The notes: generated by a model from the letters alone, not told the origin. Shown: positions 1-9,768, counted from the first letter of the stretch. The stretch: DNA of 64,000 nt from Symbiodinium natans (GCA_905221605.1 CAJNDS010000069.1:926001-990000); one strand, 5' to 3'. Program-made: numbers and translations.

Positions 1-93
1 GAAGCTGAACTTGCGAAACCCAGCGGAAGTGAACCCCCTAGGCCCTCCGATGTTCGAAAGAAACCCCGTGTGGAGAATAACCGGGTGCCCTGA
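1..93 (+). pseudogene. End of an upstream retrotransposon frame, out of phase with Pol
   Basis: Frame 1 is open from the window edge to a TGA at 91-93. It encodes a Pro/Ser/Lys-rich linker-like sequence of the kind found between gag/protease and integrase. The Pol frame is frame 3 and opens only after the TAA at 78-80. The two overlap by about 12 nt, so the polyprotein is either interrupted by an indel here or joined by a frameshift. Too short to identify further. Confidence 0.4.
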
Positions 94-104
94 GTTCCCC
101 GGAG

Positions 105-3100
105 GTGGTGAGCGATGCTCTGGATCCTGAGGTTCCGGTCTATTTGACCTCGGAGCGATTGAAGGCGCACCGAAGTAAGGGCCACCAACCTTATCTTAGT
201 TGCTGTGACACATGTCAAAGCGCTAGAGGGAGAGTGCCGGCTCGTAGGAAGCACATGAAACACCACCACGGACCCGGAGAGTTGCAAGTCGACTTTGGAT
301 TTTTCGGAAAGAATGTTCGTTTCCTTCTCATGGTTCATGTGGTGTCGGGGTACATACATACCGTGGTCTTAGGACCTGAGGATGAAGTGCCCGCTGTATC
401 GGTTTGCAAAGCCTTTACGGAAATGGGATTGAGTGGATTGGACATTGTTGTCCACGGGGACCAAGAAAATCTCCTCGAGAGTGTTTTCCGCAATGCAGCG
501 AAACACCGGACATTCGGGGGGAGGTCAATGCACTGGGTCCCGTTCGCGATAAACAGACCTCAAGCGAAGGGCATCGTTGAACGCCATGTTTGCCTTGTGA
601 AAGAAGCGTTCTGGTCTGTTTGGCTGGGCTTAGAAGAGCGTGTAGGTGAAAAGTTGCCTCTAGGGAGCCATCTGTTTGTTGAGGCCATGAGGTACTCTGT
701 GAGGATGCATAACTTGTTTCATGTGTCCAAGGAACACAGCACGCCGTTGGAGAGACTGCGTGGGTCGACAGTTCAGCCAGTGAAGAGCTGTGAGTTTGGG
801 GTTGTGGGCTTTGGGAAGCCTCAGAAGGACTACCCAGAGCACCGCGGAAAGCGCTTGGTGAGGGCACTCTATGTAGGACCTCACGGTGCTAATGGATCCG
901 GGATTCGGGTCTTTGTTCCAATAGGTATTGGAAAGCCCCCTCGTTTGGAAATCTTCAGCTCTTTTCGTGCCAAAGATCCAGTGGAGTTTGACAAAGCTGC
1001 TTTGCGTGACCTTCGAGGTAATAAGGAAGACCCTGAAAGACCCATCAAGTTCGATGTTCCAATCGATGGTCCGAGTCCGCCGCTTGATTCCCCAAATATC
1101 CCTGAAGGAAGTCTTGAGTTTCCTGTTGAACGCACCGAACCACCTGCTCTTGAGGGCCCTGAAGCAATGGAAGAAGAAGGAGAGTTGGATGGGTATTCTC
1201 CGGATTTTTCGGACGTGCCTGAAGAAACAGGCATGGAGGTTGAGCCTCCCGGAGGCGTAGGTCTTGAGGACCTCGACGCCCCTATGGATCCAGGAGAAGA
1301 CGATGCCATGGAAGAGGGCCTGACGTGGCTCTATGAGCATGGCCTTAGGCAACTCTTTGATGGGCCTGACTTGAGAGTAACAACAAAAATCCGTAAGGGA
1401 GATAATGTCAAAGAGTGGTTCCGTATGAAGTTTGGTGGAAAGAAGATTTGGGTCCATGTCCCGGACAATGCGGTTTGCGAAGTTTCTGGCAAGGTTTTGC
1501 CTCGTAAGCATCTTGAAGAAGGTATGAGACTCGAGCTCTCAGAACTTGATGCTTTTGGTGTAGCTACGATTATAGGAGAAGCTGAGGCCCGTAAACGAGC
1601 TACACGGAGAATCCATACGACTAGGTGGGTTCTGACTTCGAAACCGTCGGCCACGAACCCTGAACGAGTTCGTGCTCGTCTTGTTGTGAGAGACTACGCA
1701 TTTGGATCCAATCCTCTAGCTGATGGGATAATTTCCCCCACCACGTCTTTGGAAGCCTTGAGGGGTGTCCTTGCTATTCATGCTGTCAGAGGTGGCACCT
1801 TGTTGTCAGCAGATGTGAGCGTTGCCTTCATGCAAGCGCCTGTGCAGGGAGTAGAGTGTATCCGGTTTCCGAATGGGATGTATGATGAGGAGAACAAGCC
1901 GCTGTTTGCGCAGCTACACAAAGCCATGAATGGCTTGAGAGTAGGACCACTGAGCTGGTACCTAGAGTTTACAAGCACGCTGCGTAAGCAGTTTGGGTTT
2001 GGTGAGACTGCCGACCCTACTGTGCATCACCGGCTTGAGAAGGATGGTGCGCTGACCTTGGTGTTAGTGTATGTTGACGATCTCATCATCTTTTCCCAGA
2101 ATCCGCCAGTTGCCAAGGATCTGTATGCTAAGCTAGCGAAGATCTATAAAATGAAGCAGACAGGGCTTCTAGAACCTGGCAAGACTGGGCAGCTCGAGTT
2201 CTTGGGTCGAGTGATCGCCCGAACCACTGAGCACGGGCCTGTGTTCTTTGGCCTGAAGCCGGGGTACTTGAAGTCGCTTGGAGAAGAGTTTGGCATTAGC
2301 GGAAAAGGTGTGAAACCAGTGCTGGGAAACCTCGAGAGGGAGTACCGGAAGAAGGAGGCTGGAACACCTATCAGCACTGAGGCGTATGAACGCTATAGAC
2401 GTGTGCTTGGTAAGTTGATGTGGGCAAGCCTGACGTTGCCGCATTTGTCCTACCCGGTAGGATTTCTGGGCCGGTATCAGAGTGACCCAGATAGCCAGGC
2501 AGAAGCTTGCTTGAGACGCGTGGTTCGCTGGGTGATGGCTTTGCCTGAGTACCTTCAGCGATTTTCGGCAGAAGCGTTTGAGTATCCGTGCTGCGCTTCG
2601 GAAACCATGCTCTCTGGCTTTGTGGATGCGTCATGGAACATTTGCTCTGTGTCTGGTGCTATCGTGAAGTGGCATGGCATCATGATTAAAACTTTCTCGC
2701 GGAAACAGTCGGTGACCGCGTTGAGTTCGGCGGAGGCCGAATTGTCAGCCCTGACTGAGGCAGCCAAAGAGTCGGTGTACTTGTCTTTGCTCATGGAAAC
2801 GCTCCTGTATGGAATGCCCAAAGGAGAGACCGGTGAGTTTCCGATTCACCTGGCTTCGGATTCGGAAGCCGCTTTGTCGATTAGCAAAATGACGGGGTTG
2901 TTACGCCGTGTTCGGCACCTGGAGCTTCGTCATCGCTATCTTCAAGAGCTAGTCCACCTGGAAAGGCTGATTCTAAGCTTCATCAGTGGAGAACGGAATC
3001 CAGCCGATGGACTGACGAAATCTCCTGAGGAGTTGTTGCTTGAGCATTTGCTGGTTGCGTGTGGACTGGAAAGAGTGTGTGAAGAAGACCTTCAGGGTCT

Positions 3101-3878
3101 TGTAGTTCCTGAACACCTTCGTGAACGAATGGAAGAACTTGAAGAAGTATGTGAAAAGCTTGAGAAAATCCCGACAAACCTGGCGAAGTACGAGCCAGTG
3201 GCAAGAGACCTTGCGTTGGGATCTGTTCCTCTGCTTGTGATCGAGGTGTTTTGTTCAACGGACAGTGCGTTGTGCCGAGCGTGTGCTCGTGACCGAGTAG
3301 CATATATAGGCATAACTGAGAAAGAAGACTTCTTAAGCAAGAGTACTCAAATGTTTCTAGGAGAGGTCTTGCTGTGTCTGTTGAGTAGGAAACCGCCCCA
3401 GATCTATGTCCACATAGCTTCCCCGTGTACCGCTGGATGTAGCTACCGCTTTAAGAACTGGCATCGACCGAAGTTTCGACATCGGTGGCGAGAGCAGGTC
3501 AAGAAGCATGTTGCATCTTGGAAAGCTCTAGGAAGACTTCTGGAGGACCGCTGCAAAGAGATCCTGGTTACCCAGGAATGGCCAAAGAACTGTGGTCTTT
3601 GGAAGGAGGAAAGTTATCTGAAAGAAAAGAAGCGCCTTGGTCTGAACTTTGGAAGGGTTGTGGACCGTTGTGCCTTCGACGGGGTCTTTAAGCGGTGGTT
3701 CTTTGCTACAAACCGAGAGGAGTGGAGTGAAATCTTCTCTGGAAAGCCCTGTGACAAAAGTCATCAGCATGTTTCACTTGCTAGTGTCGAAGAAACAGGT
3801 ATCTATCCGACTAAACTGGGTAGAGCTCTTTTGCGTGCTGCGAAAGTCACGTTAGGTCTTGTAGGAACACCTTCTTAG
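105..3878 (+). CDS. Copia-type Pol polyprotein (integrase, reverse transcriptase, RNase H, C-terminal extension)
   Basis: Integrates and copies the retrotransposon. Residues are counted from position 105. A His/Cys zinc-binding remnant lies at H22, H27, C34 and C37. The integrase core carries candidate catalytic D63 (LQVDF), D119 (VHGDQ) and E159 (GIVER). The reverse transcriptase carries YVDD at 656-659. The RNase H carries D841 (FVDASW), SSAEAE around 875-879, D919 (ASDSE) and NPAD near 965-968, all typical of copia. Residues of about 990-1257 extend past RNase H and are not part of a standard copia Pol (see findings). The frame is open from position 81, just after a TAA at 78-80. The first ATG is at 255, so this is probably part of a longer polyprotein rather than a separate start. 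No internal stops. Confidence 0.9.
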   Translation: MVSDALDPEVPVYLTSERLKAHRSKGHQPYLSCCDTCQSARGRVPARRKHMKHHHGPGELQVDFGFFGKNVRFLLMVHVVSGYIHTVVLGPEDEVPAVSVCKAFTEMGLSGLDIVVHGDQENLLESVFRNAAKHRTFGGRSMHWVPFAINRPQAKGIVERHVCLVKEAFWSVWLGLEERVGEKLPLGSHLFVEAMRYSVRMHNLFHVSKEHSTPLERLRGSTVQPVKSCEFGVVGFGKPQKDYPEHRGKRLVRALYVGPHGANGSGIRVFVPIGIGKPPRLEIFSSFRAKDPVEFDKAALRDLRGNKEDPERPIKFDVPIDGPSPPLDSPNIPEGSLEFPVERTEPPALEGPEAMEEEGELDGYSPDFSDVPEETGMEVEPPGGVGLEDLDAPMDPGEDDAMEEGLTWLYEHGLRQLFDGPDLRVTTKIRKGDNVKEWFRMKFGGKKIWVHVPDNAVCEVSGKVLPRKHLEEGMRLELSELDAFGVATIIGEAEARKRATRRIHTTRWVLTSKPSATNPERVRARLVVRDYAFGSNPLADGIISPTTSLEALRGVLAIHAVRGGTLLSADVSVAFMQAPVQGVECIRFPNGMYDEENKPLFAQLHKAMNGLRVGPLSWYLEFTSTLRKQFGFGETADPTVHHRLEKDGALTLVLVYVDDLIIFSQNPPVAKDLYAKLAKIYKMKQTGLLEPGKTGQLEFLGRVIARTTEHGPVFFGLKPGYLKSLGEEFGISGKGVKPVLGNLEREYRKKEAGTPISTEAYERYRRVLGKLMWASLTLPHLSYPVGFLGRYQSDPDSQAEACLRRVVRWVMALPEYLQRFSAEAFEYPCCASETMLSGFVDASWNICSVSGAIVKWHGIMIKTFSRKQSVTALSSAEAELSALTEAAKESVYLSLLMETLLYGMPKGETGEFPIHLASDSEAALSISKMTGLLRRVRHLELRHRYLQELVHLERLILSFISGERNPADGLTKSPEELLLEHLLVACGLERVCEEDLQGLVVPEHLRERMEELEEVCEKLEKIPTNLAKYEPVARDLALGSVPLLVIEVFCSTDSALCRACARDRVAYIGITEKEDFLSKSTQMFLGEVLLCLLSRKPPQIYVHIASPCTAGCSYRFKNWHRPKFRHRWREQVKKHVASWKALGRLLEDRCKEILVTQEWPKNCGLWKEESYLKEKKRLGLNFGRVVDRCAFDGVFKRWFFATNREEWSEIFSGKPCDKSHQHVSLASVEETGIYPTKLGRALLRAAKVTLGLVGTPS

Positions 3879-3993
3879 GTCGGCAGTAGGAGTGCTCGCT
3901 TTCGGACTTTGCCTGGGATGAGATGTTTAAGCACTGGAAACACCGAGCTGTGAAGAAGTGCGTGGCTCTGAGGCATCACAGTCCAAGCGGGGG

Positions 3994-4392
3994 TGTGAAA
4001 GTTCCTGTCTAAGGACATGTTAACTTTGTTGTCCTGCATGCTGGCTCAGAGTTGTGTGTGTGTAGTTGTAGGAACTCCGTAGTTGTGCCTTGGAGGCTCG
4101 ACGGGAGTGCTGCTTTAAGTGGGAAAGCCTTTTGAATTGCTTGAGTTGTAGGGATGTGTGTCTGGAAGCTGTAGAAGTGACTGTGCACGTTTTTGCTTGC
4201 TTTAGGTGTAGTTGGGTAGGTCCCGAGAACTCCCACTGACGTTTGAGTTTGTTTTGTGGCTGTGGAGAACACGTGGCAGAGCAGAGTTTTCACCTGTGTG
4301 TAAAGAGTTTCACTGACGAAGCCTCCGGCTTATGACTTTGGCTCAAGTCGTGAGAAAAAGAGGGTTCAGCGCGCTGCTGCTGTGTTTTCACA
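3994..4392 (+). repeat. Candidate 3' LTR of the copia element
   Basis: The segment starts TGTGAAA (3994-4000) and ends TTTCACA (4386-4392). This is a perfect 7-bp inverted pair beginning TG and ending CA, as LTRs do. It lies 115 bp after the Pol stop, and a short G-rich tract directly precedes it in the expected polypurine position. A length of 399 bp fits a copia LTR. The 5' LTR is outside the window, so the boundaries rest only on the inverted ends. Confidence 0.55.
4324..4347 (+). other. Partial match to the dinoflagellate spliced leader, inside the LTR
   Basis: TCCG at 4324-4327 is followed nine bases later by TTTGGCTCAAG (4337-4347). This 11-mer equals the 3' end of the 22-nt dinoflagellate spliced-leader exon, and TCCG equals its 5' end. 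The middle does not match. It may be a decayed leader copied back by retrotransposition, or chance. Confidence 0.35.
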
Positions 4393-5132
4393 CGCAAACC
4401 ATGAAATGCAGTTTGGGTTGACAACAACACAGCGACAAACACGTAGACAAGAAACAGCATCTGCAAAGACTTTGCGGTGAAGAACCTTGCGGGTCAGTGT
4501 TTCCGTTGAAAGATGGCACATTTCACGGTGTGTCGTTAAACCTGCCGGTTCTTTTTTGGGTGTTCAAGCCCTTTGGCACCGCCCTTCTTTCCGTCCAGCT
4601 TGGCAGGAATCATGACAGGAGCTTCTTTTGATGTGGGCAGTCTTTTTCGCATGTTGACGTGAAAAGTGTCCACTGGAATGACTCTGCTCTGGAATTTCAA
4701 TTTGATTGGTTCTGGATGGCTACAATCTTGTTCAAATCAACCTATAAAGTGAACTCCAAGTGCACTCCAACTTTGTCCAGTTCCGAGTGGTTTGGAGCAT
4801 GTTGAGTGCGTCGAGTGGTTTTGAACATTCCTGAGTGCGCCTCGAGTGGTTTTGAACATTCCTGAGTGTGCTCCAGCAAACCCTGCCCCGCCTGCAGAAG
4901 TTGAGCTTTGCCGCGATCGATCTTCTACGGTCAAGTTCCTTGCACTTGCGCTTCTTGTACGCTTTAAAGAAAGCGATGGCGTTCTGTCCAAAGCACCAAT
5001 CCAAGTTTTCATCTTGTGTCGGAATTCACTGCAACCCTTATGTTCTTTTTTGAAACTGCTTGACACGTCGGGGGTCTTGATGATCTTGTGCAACTCGACG
5101 ATGCATTCAACCCATATTGTTGATCATTCTTG
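4393..5132. other. Non-coding flank of the retrotransposon
   Basis: I see no convincing gene here. It contains a short direct repeat (see next entry) and overlapping short open frames on both strands with no recognisable product. Confidence 0.5.
4785..4875 (+). repeat. Short direct repeat, about 2.5 units of ~35 bp
   Basis: The phrase GAGTGGTTTTGAACATTCC followed by TGAGTG recurs twice, after a diverged first copy (GAGTGGTTTGGAGCATG). The units are joined by GCG(C)CTC-like spacers. Confidence 0.7.
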
Positions 5133-5477
5133 CTACCTCGTGGACTGCTGTGCTTGTTCTTGCTGCTGCTGCTGCTGCTCCTGCTGGACTGCTTGCTGCT
5201 GAACTGCACCAACCAGGTCATTTATCTGCTGGGTGTTCGTTGCTGTCTGCTGGGCCAAGTTTTTCATTGCCTGGTCCATCTGTGTATTCAGCACTGCAGC
5301 TGCTTGTGTGTTGGTGTACAGCAACACAATGAATATGAGCGTCTTCTTCTGAGTACCACATGGACAAACTTCTCGATACCTGGCCCTCCTCGAAACTCTT
5401 CTCTTCAACCGCTCTTTTTCTTTGCTTTGGATGGCACACATGTTGTACAGGCTGATCCAAGTATCCAAACCAATCAA
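5133..5477 (-). CDS. Glutamine-rich open frame, unknown function
   Basis: I do not recognise this protein. The C-terminal half is rich in Gln, Ala and Asn and ends in a near-pure Gln run encoded by CAG (5160-5186 region), after a predicted helical part with NTQ-type spacing. The N-terminal part is basic with a short hydrophobic stretch. The frame begins only after a TGA. A candidate upstream exon on the same strand (5604-5918) ends near a GTAAGA donor, so the two might be spliced. It could equally be a chance frame across a CAG repeat. Confidence 0.3.
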   Translation of the reverse strand: MIGLDTWISLYNMCAIQSKEKERLKRRVSRRARYREVCPCGTQKKTLIFIVLLYTNTQAAAVLNTQMDQAMKNLAQQTATNTQQINDLVGAVQQQAVQQEQQQQQQEQAQQSTR

Positions 5478-5603
5478 AAATCGGGGTGCGCATCACGATC
5501 ATTAACACGACAATAACTTCCTTCTGCTTGTGAAACATGACTGAGATCTCAGGGGCGTACTGTAGCTCGACTCAAGGCTTTGAAGCAATTTACTTGCGCG
5601 TTC

Positions 5604-5918
5604 TTACCATATTTTCACCTCAATTTTCAGGTTCGTGTTGATGAAGTTTTTTGACGCTTCAAAACCTGCAATCATGTACTTCACGATCTCGAGGTCGTAG
5701 CTTTCTTCTTTGAACTTCATAGCGTATTGGGGCTTCTTTGTTTTGGCGATGCTGCAAACTGCAGGACATGAGCTCCACATGTTCTGACTCTTCTCTTTCT
5801 TTTTCTTCTCACACGCACACTCTTGCTCCACACCACAGGCGCATGAGACGCATGCTGCATCTCGGCATGCGATCTCCCCTTGACCCTCAGCGGCCCAAGA
5901 TGACCTCCGAGGATGCAA
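5604..5918 (-). CDS. Possible minus-strand exon, unknown
   Basis: The last third of this frame (about 5610-5740) has protein-like composition: Lys/Glu-rich helix, then a mix of hydrophobic and charged residues (EESYDLEIVKYMIAGFEASK). It ends next to a minus-strand GTAAGAAC that could be a splice donor. The N-terminal part is Cys- and Lys-rich, looks non-coding, and overlaps the plus-strand pseudogene. Function unknown. Confidence 0.25.
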   Translation of the reverse strand: MHPRRSSWAAEGQGEIACRDAACVSCACGVEQECACEKKKKEKSQNMWSSCPAVCSIAKTKKPQYAMKFKEESYDLEIVKYMIAGFEASKNFINTNLKIEVKIW

Positions 5919-6208
5919 GGGAAGCGTCCCGACGGGTGCGGGAGGGCTTTGCTTTTGTGGGCATTACGGAGGAGTGGGACATGTTCCGTCTGCTTTTTCC
6001 ACAAAATGTTTGGAGGACCTTGTCAAGCAGAGGAAATTGTGGACATTCGGCCTTGAAGTTGGGGAAAAAATGCTTCCATAGACTACGACACATCTGAGCT
6101 TCTAGGTTTCATGATGATATTGATGAAGTCGCGTTTTCTGCGGCGCTGGACGTGTTCAAGGCAAATCTTGTCTTGTACAAGGTGTCGAAAAACTCGTGCC
6201 CGTCCTGC
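5900..6208 (+). pseudogene. Frameshifted relic of an algal sulfotransferase-like domain
   Basis: From the ATG at 5900 the frame reads to FAFVGITEEWDM (M at 5981). The protein sense then continues one base later as SVCFFHKMFGGPC (from 5985), reaches an in-frame TGA at 6054-6056, and resumes with YDTSELLGF. It shifts again near 6108 to HDDIDEVAFSAAL and onward to NSCPSC at about 6208. The order FVG-EEWD-SVC-FH-MFGG ... YDTSEL ... D-D ... SCxxC matches, from memory, a sulfotransferase-family domain frequent in Symbiodinium and haptophytes. Two frameshifts and a stop mark it as dead. The family name is from recall, not from a search. Confidence 0.5.
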
Positions 6209-7309
6209 TTCTCAGTCCGCGGGATCTGAACCTGTGAACAGAAGCCTAATCCCCCCTTCCCGCCCCCTCGCCCCCCTCCCCGCCCTTGCTTGGTGCTGGT
6301 AGGGTTTGAGGACAATGGAATAGCCTAAACCCAAAACCCTAAAGCCTAATCCAGTAGGGAAACCCTGGGCTTGAGGGTGAGCGCAGACAACGTATAGTTT
6401 GCCGCAGACAGCGTGATTTTGGCCCGACGTGCTGTAACGCAGAGTCTCACATAACTCTTGTGGGAATTTGAGCAGAAATTGGAAGTAGTAATTGCGCGGA
6501 GTCCACTCGCATTCCTGCGCGAACGCAGCATGAGCTCTTGTGAGAAAATGGCTGTGAGATGCTGTGAGATGTAGCGAGGTGCGTTCCGTGCACACTTCTT
6601 AGATAGCTTCTGAGATGCCTGGAAGTTTGTTGCTTGGCTCGGAGCGGTGTGCGTAGTGAGATTTCAATGTTCTGAGCAGTGAACTCAGAAGTCACAGAGT
6701 AGCTGAGCAGCAGCAGCAGCAGTAGCTCGAAAACATTCGAGGGTACCGAGGCCACTGGTGTCTGCCATTTCTGTAGTCGGAAAGCGCCGAAGCCTGAATC
6801 TCAACCCATGAGCCACAGCATGCCCGACGAAAAGGACCCTTGCAGACTGTTCATGTGCCCTGCCTTCTGTGGGCATATCTTGGCTGGTATGTAATGGCAT
6901 GTAGATCAGGACATTGTGCAAAATTAGAATATCTTGATGGAGGTTCTTGAATGTGCCTGGTTTTTTTCTGAGCGGCGGCAACGCAAACACACCTGAGTAC
7001 GACGAGCTTTCAGCCCTACGTAAGCCTGAGCGGAAGTTATTGTGCAGGCAAGCTGTGGCATCGCATTTTATGTTCCAGCACGTGGAGAGTTCTGTCTCCA
7101 GGCTTCCCGAAGATTGAAACTGAATTGAAGCGCTGTTCACCTGAGACCCCCCTTTGCGCTCAATGCTATCCCGTGTGTCCATGGCGATGGCAAGTGGTTT
7201 GCTACCCCCTGCAGACCCTTCCTGTGCTTGACTGAGCAACCCTGCCGTCAGCCTGCTTCCAAATTCCTCTCCCAAGCTTCTGCACCCTTCCAGGCTTAGT
7301 CGGGGTCAT
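6209..7309. other. Intergenic DNA with no supported gene
   Basis: It holds an early small cluster of telomere-like heptamers (about 6326-6350), a short CAG run (about 6708-6722), and long but low-quality open frames on the minus strand. I see no domain or splice-supported exon. Confidence 0.5.
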
Positions 7310-7562
7310 CCTTTCATGGAGGCTTTGGAGTTCTTGTGCAAGGACCTCTTTCAACCCCTCCCCACCTTTTCGGCGCAGACCTTCCGCATTGCAAAGGCAA
7401 TAAGTAGGCAATGGACTAGGCCCGTAATGGCGGTTGCCAACAAGAAGACTGAGGTATGCTCTCGGTTGATTGCGGGCCTTTTGATGACTCCCACAGCTTT
7501 AGCCAGTCGGGGTGATGTGCTGTTCATCCCAGCGGTGAGGCCTATGCAAAGCCCCGTAGATG
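7310..7562 (+). repeat. Partial, diverged copy of repeat family A
   Basis: It shares the family A order of landmarks: ATGGAGGCTTTGGAG, GGCGCAGACCTTCCGC, AGTAGGCAATGGACTAGG, GAGGTATGCTCTCGGTTG and CAGCGGTGAGGCCTATGC. It lacks the inserts seen in the two full copies that follow. Confidence 0.7.
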
Positions 7563-8654
7563 CTCTGGAGTCCTGCCCCGCATTGTCGTCACCGTCCTCA
7601 CCGAGCTGCAGGAGGTGCAAAGAAGCAAACCTGGTGCAATAGGGCACAATGCGATGCTCACTGCGCGTCTACTTCATCACGATTTGCTTCATTACGATGT
7701 ATCCTCGTTTCGTGCGCGCTGGGTTGTGCGGTGGGTTCCGGCCGAGCTTCAGCGGACACAGCCCAGATTGGGTCCGAGCCTGCTTGGGTTCTTCCACGAA
7801 GGGAGGTGCCAGCCGGGAGTCCATTCATGGAGGCTTTGGAGCTCTTGTCCAACAAACTCTTTCTCCTCCTCCCCCTTGTGCTGGGGTAAGGGGTTCTCCG
7901 GCTCTCCCACTTTTTTCGGCGCAGACCTTCCGCGTTGCCTTGGTAATAAGTAGGCAATGGACTAGGTAATGGCCCGTAATGGCGGTTCCCAACAACAGTT
8001 GCCTGGCCGAAAGCAGACATGGTGAAGACTGAGGTATGCTCTCGGTTGATTGCGGGCCTTTTGATGACTCCCACAGCTTTAGCCAGTCGGGGTGATGTGC
8101 TGTTCATCCCAGCGGTGAGGCCTATGCAAAGCCCCGTAGATGCTCTGGAGTCCTGCCCCGCATTTTCGTCACCGTCCTCACCGAGCTGCAGGAGGTGCAA
8201 AGAAGCAAACCTGGTGCAATAGGGCACAACGTGATGCTCACTGCACGTCTACTTCATCACGATTTGCTTCATCACGACGCCTCCTCGTCTCGTGCGTACA
8301 GGAGGCAGTCTTCAGCTTTGCCAGTCAGATGCAGGACAGTCTACGGGCACTAGGTCGAAGGTGTTTTTAGTTTGCTGGGTTGCGCGGTGGGTTTCCGGCC
8401 GAGCTTCAGCGGACACAGCCCAGATTGGGTCCGAGCCTGGTTGGGCTCTTCCAGGAAGGAAGCATGGCGTGACGGTGGCATAGGACCCGATCGACCTCCG
8501 CGTCTGTTTGCTGTTCCTTCGAGGTGCCAGCGGGCCGTCCATTCATGGAGGCTTTGGAGCTCTTGTCCAAGAACCTCTTTCTCCTCCTCCCCCTTGTGAT
8601 GGGGTAAGGGTCCTCAGGCTCTCCAACCTTTTCGGCGCAGATCTTCCGCAATGA
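7563..8654 (+). repeat. Repeat family A, full copy 1 of a direct duplication
   Basis: This ~1092 bp segment recurs at 8677-9768 with a constant offset of 1114 bp and only a few substitutions by eye (for example TAGG versus TCGG near 7965/9079, and GAAGC versus GAGCC near 8461/9575). Open frames in it are repeated in both copies but resemble no protein I know, and they occur on both strands. Confidence 0.9.
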
Positions 8655-8676
8655 TCGTGGAGGTGAATAGTAGTTG

Positions 8677-9768
8677 CTCCGGAGTCCTGCCCCGCATTTT
8701 CGTCACCGTCCTCACCGAGCTGCAGGAGGCGCAAAGAAGCAAACCTGGTGCAATAGGGCACAATGCGATGCTCACTGCGCGTCTACTTCATCACGATTTG
8801 CTTCATTACGATGTATCCTCGTTTCGTGCGCGCTGGGTTGTGCGGTGGGTTCCGGCCGAGCTTCAGCGGACACAGCCCAGATTGGGTCCGAGCCTGCTTG
8901 GGTTCTTCCACGAAGGGAGGTGCCAGCCGGGAGTCCATTCATGGAGGCTTTGGAGCTCTTGTCCAACAAACTCTTTCTCCTCCTCCCCCTTGTGCTGGGG
9001 TAAGGGGTTCTCCGGCTCTCCCACTTTTTTCGGCGCAGACCTTCCGCGTTGCCTTGGTAATAAGTAGGCAATGGACTCGGTAATGGCCCGTAATGGCGGT
9101 TCCCAACAACAGTTGCCTGGCCGAAAGCAGACATGGTGAAGACTGAGGTATGCTCTCGGTTGATTGCGGGCCTTTTGATGACTCCCACAGCTTTAGCCAG
9201 TCGGGGTGATGTGCTGTTCATCCCAGCGGTGAGGCCTATGCAAAGCCCCGTAGATGCTCTGGAGTCCTGCCCCGCATTTTCGTCACCGTCCTCACCGAGC
9301 TGCAGGAGGTGCAAAGAAGCAAACCTGGTGCAATAGGGCACAACGTGATGCTCACTGCACGTCTACTTCATCACGATTTGCTTCATCACGACGCCTCCTC
9401 GTCTCGTGCGTACAGGAGGCAGTCTTCAGCTTTGCCAGTCAGATGCAGGACAGTCTACGGGCACTAGGTCGAAGGTGTTTTTAGTTTGCTGGGTTGCGCG
9501 GTGGGTTTCCGGCCGAGCTTCAGCGGACACAGCCCAGATTGGGTCCGAGCCTGGTTGGGCTCTTCCAGGAAGGAGCCATGGCGTGACGGTGGCATAGGAC
9601 CCGATCGACCTCCGCGTCTGTTTGCTGTTCCTTCGAGGTGCCAGCGGGCCGTCCATTCATGGAGGCTTTGGAGCTCTTGTCCAAGAACCTCTTTCTCCTC
9701 CTCCCCCTTGTGATGGGGTAAGGGTCCTCAGGCTCTCCAACCTTTTCGGCGCAGATCTTCCGCATTGT
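8677..9768 (+). repeat. Repeat family A, full copy 2
   Basis: Near-identical to 7563-8654. The two copies are separated by 22 bp unlike either. After 9768 the sequence diverges, although a faint further piece (AGGTATGCTGTCCGTTGATT, CAGCTTCAGCCAGGCG) continues to about 9892. Confidence 0.9.

Larger units (their letters stand above)
1..4392 (+). mobile_element. Ty1/copia-type LTR retrotransposon, 3' portion
   Basis: The pol order is integrase, then reverse transcriptase, then RNase H, which is the Ty1/copia order. The left end of the element (5' LTR, gag, protease) lies outside the window. A candidate 3' LTR follows the pol frame at 3994-4392, preceded by a short purine-rich stretch (about 3985-3993). 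The pol frame is uninterrupted over 1257 codons, so the copy is young or selected, although the upstream frame is broken near position 80-93. No target-site duplication can be tested because the 5' end is missing. Confidence 0.85.

Noticed and set aside
5130-5516. Leu-rich plus-strand frame
   Set aside because: It is the reverse reading of the CAG/CTG repeat that gives the Gln run on the other strand.
7658-9341. Paired 189-codon minus frames and other paired frames in the family A duplication
   Set aside because: Their repetition reflects the DNA duplication. The frames are open on both strands and lack any protein signature.
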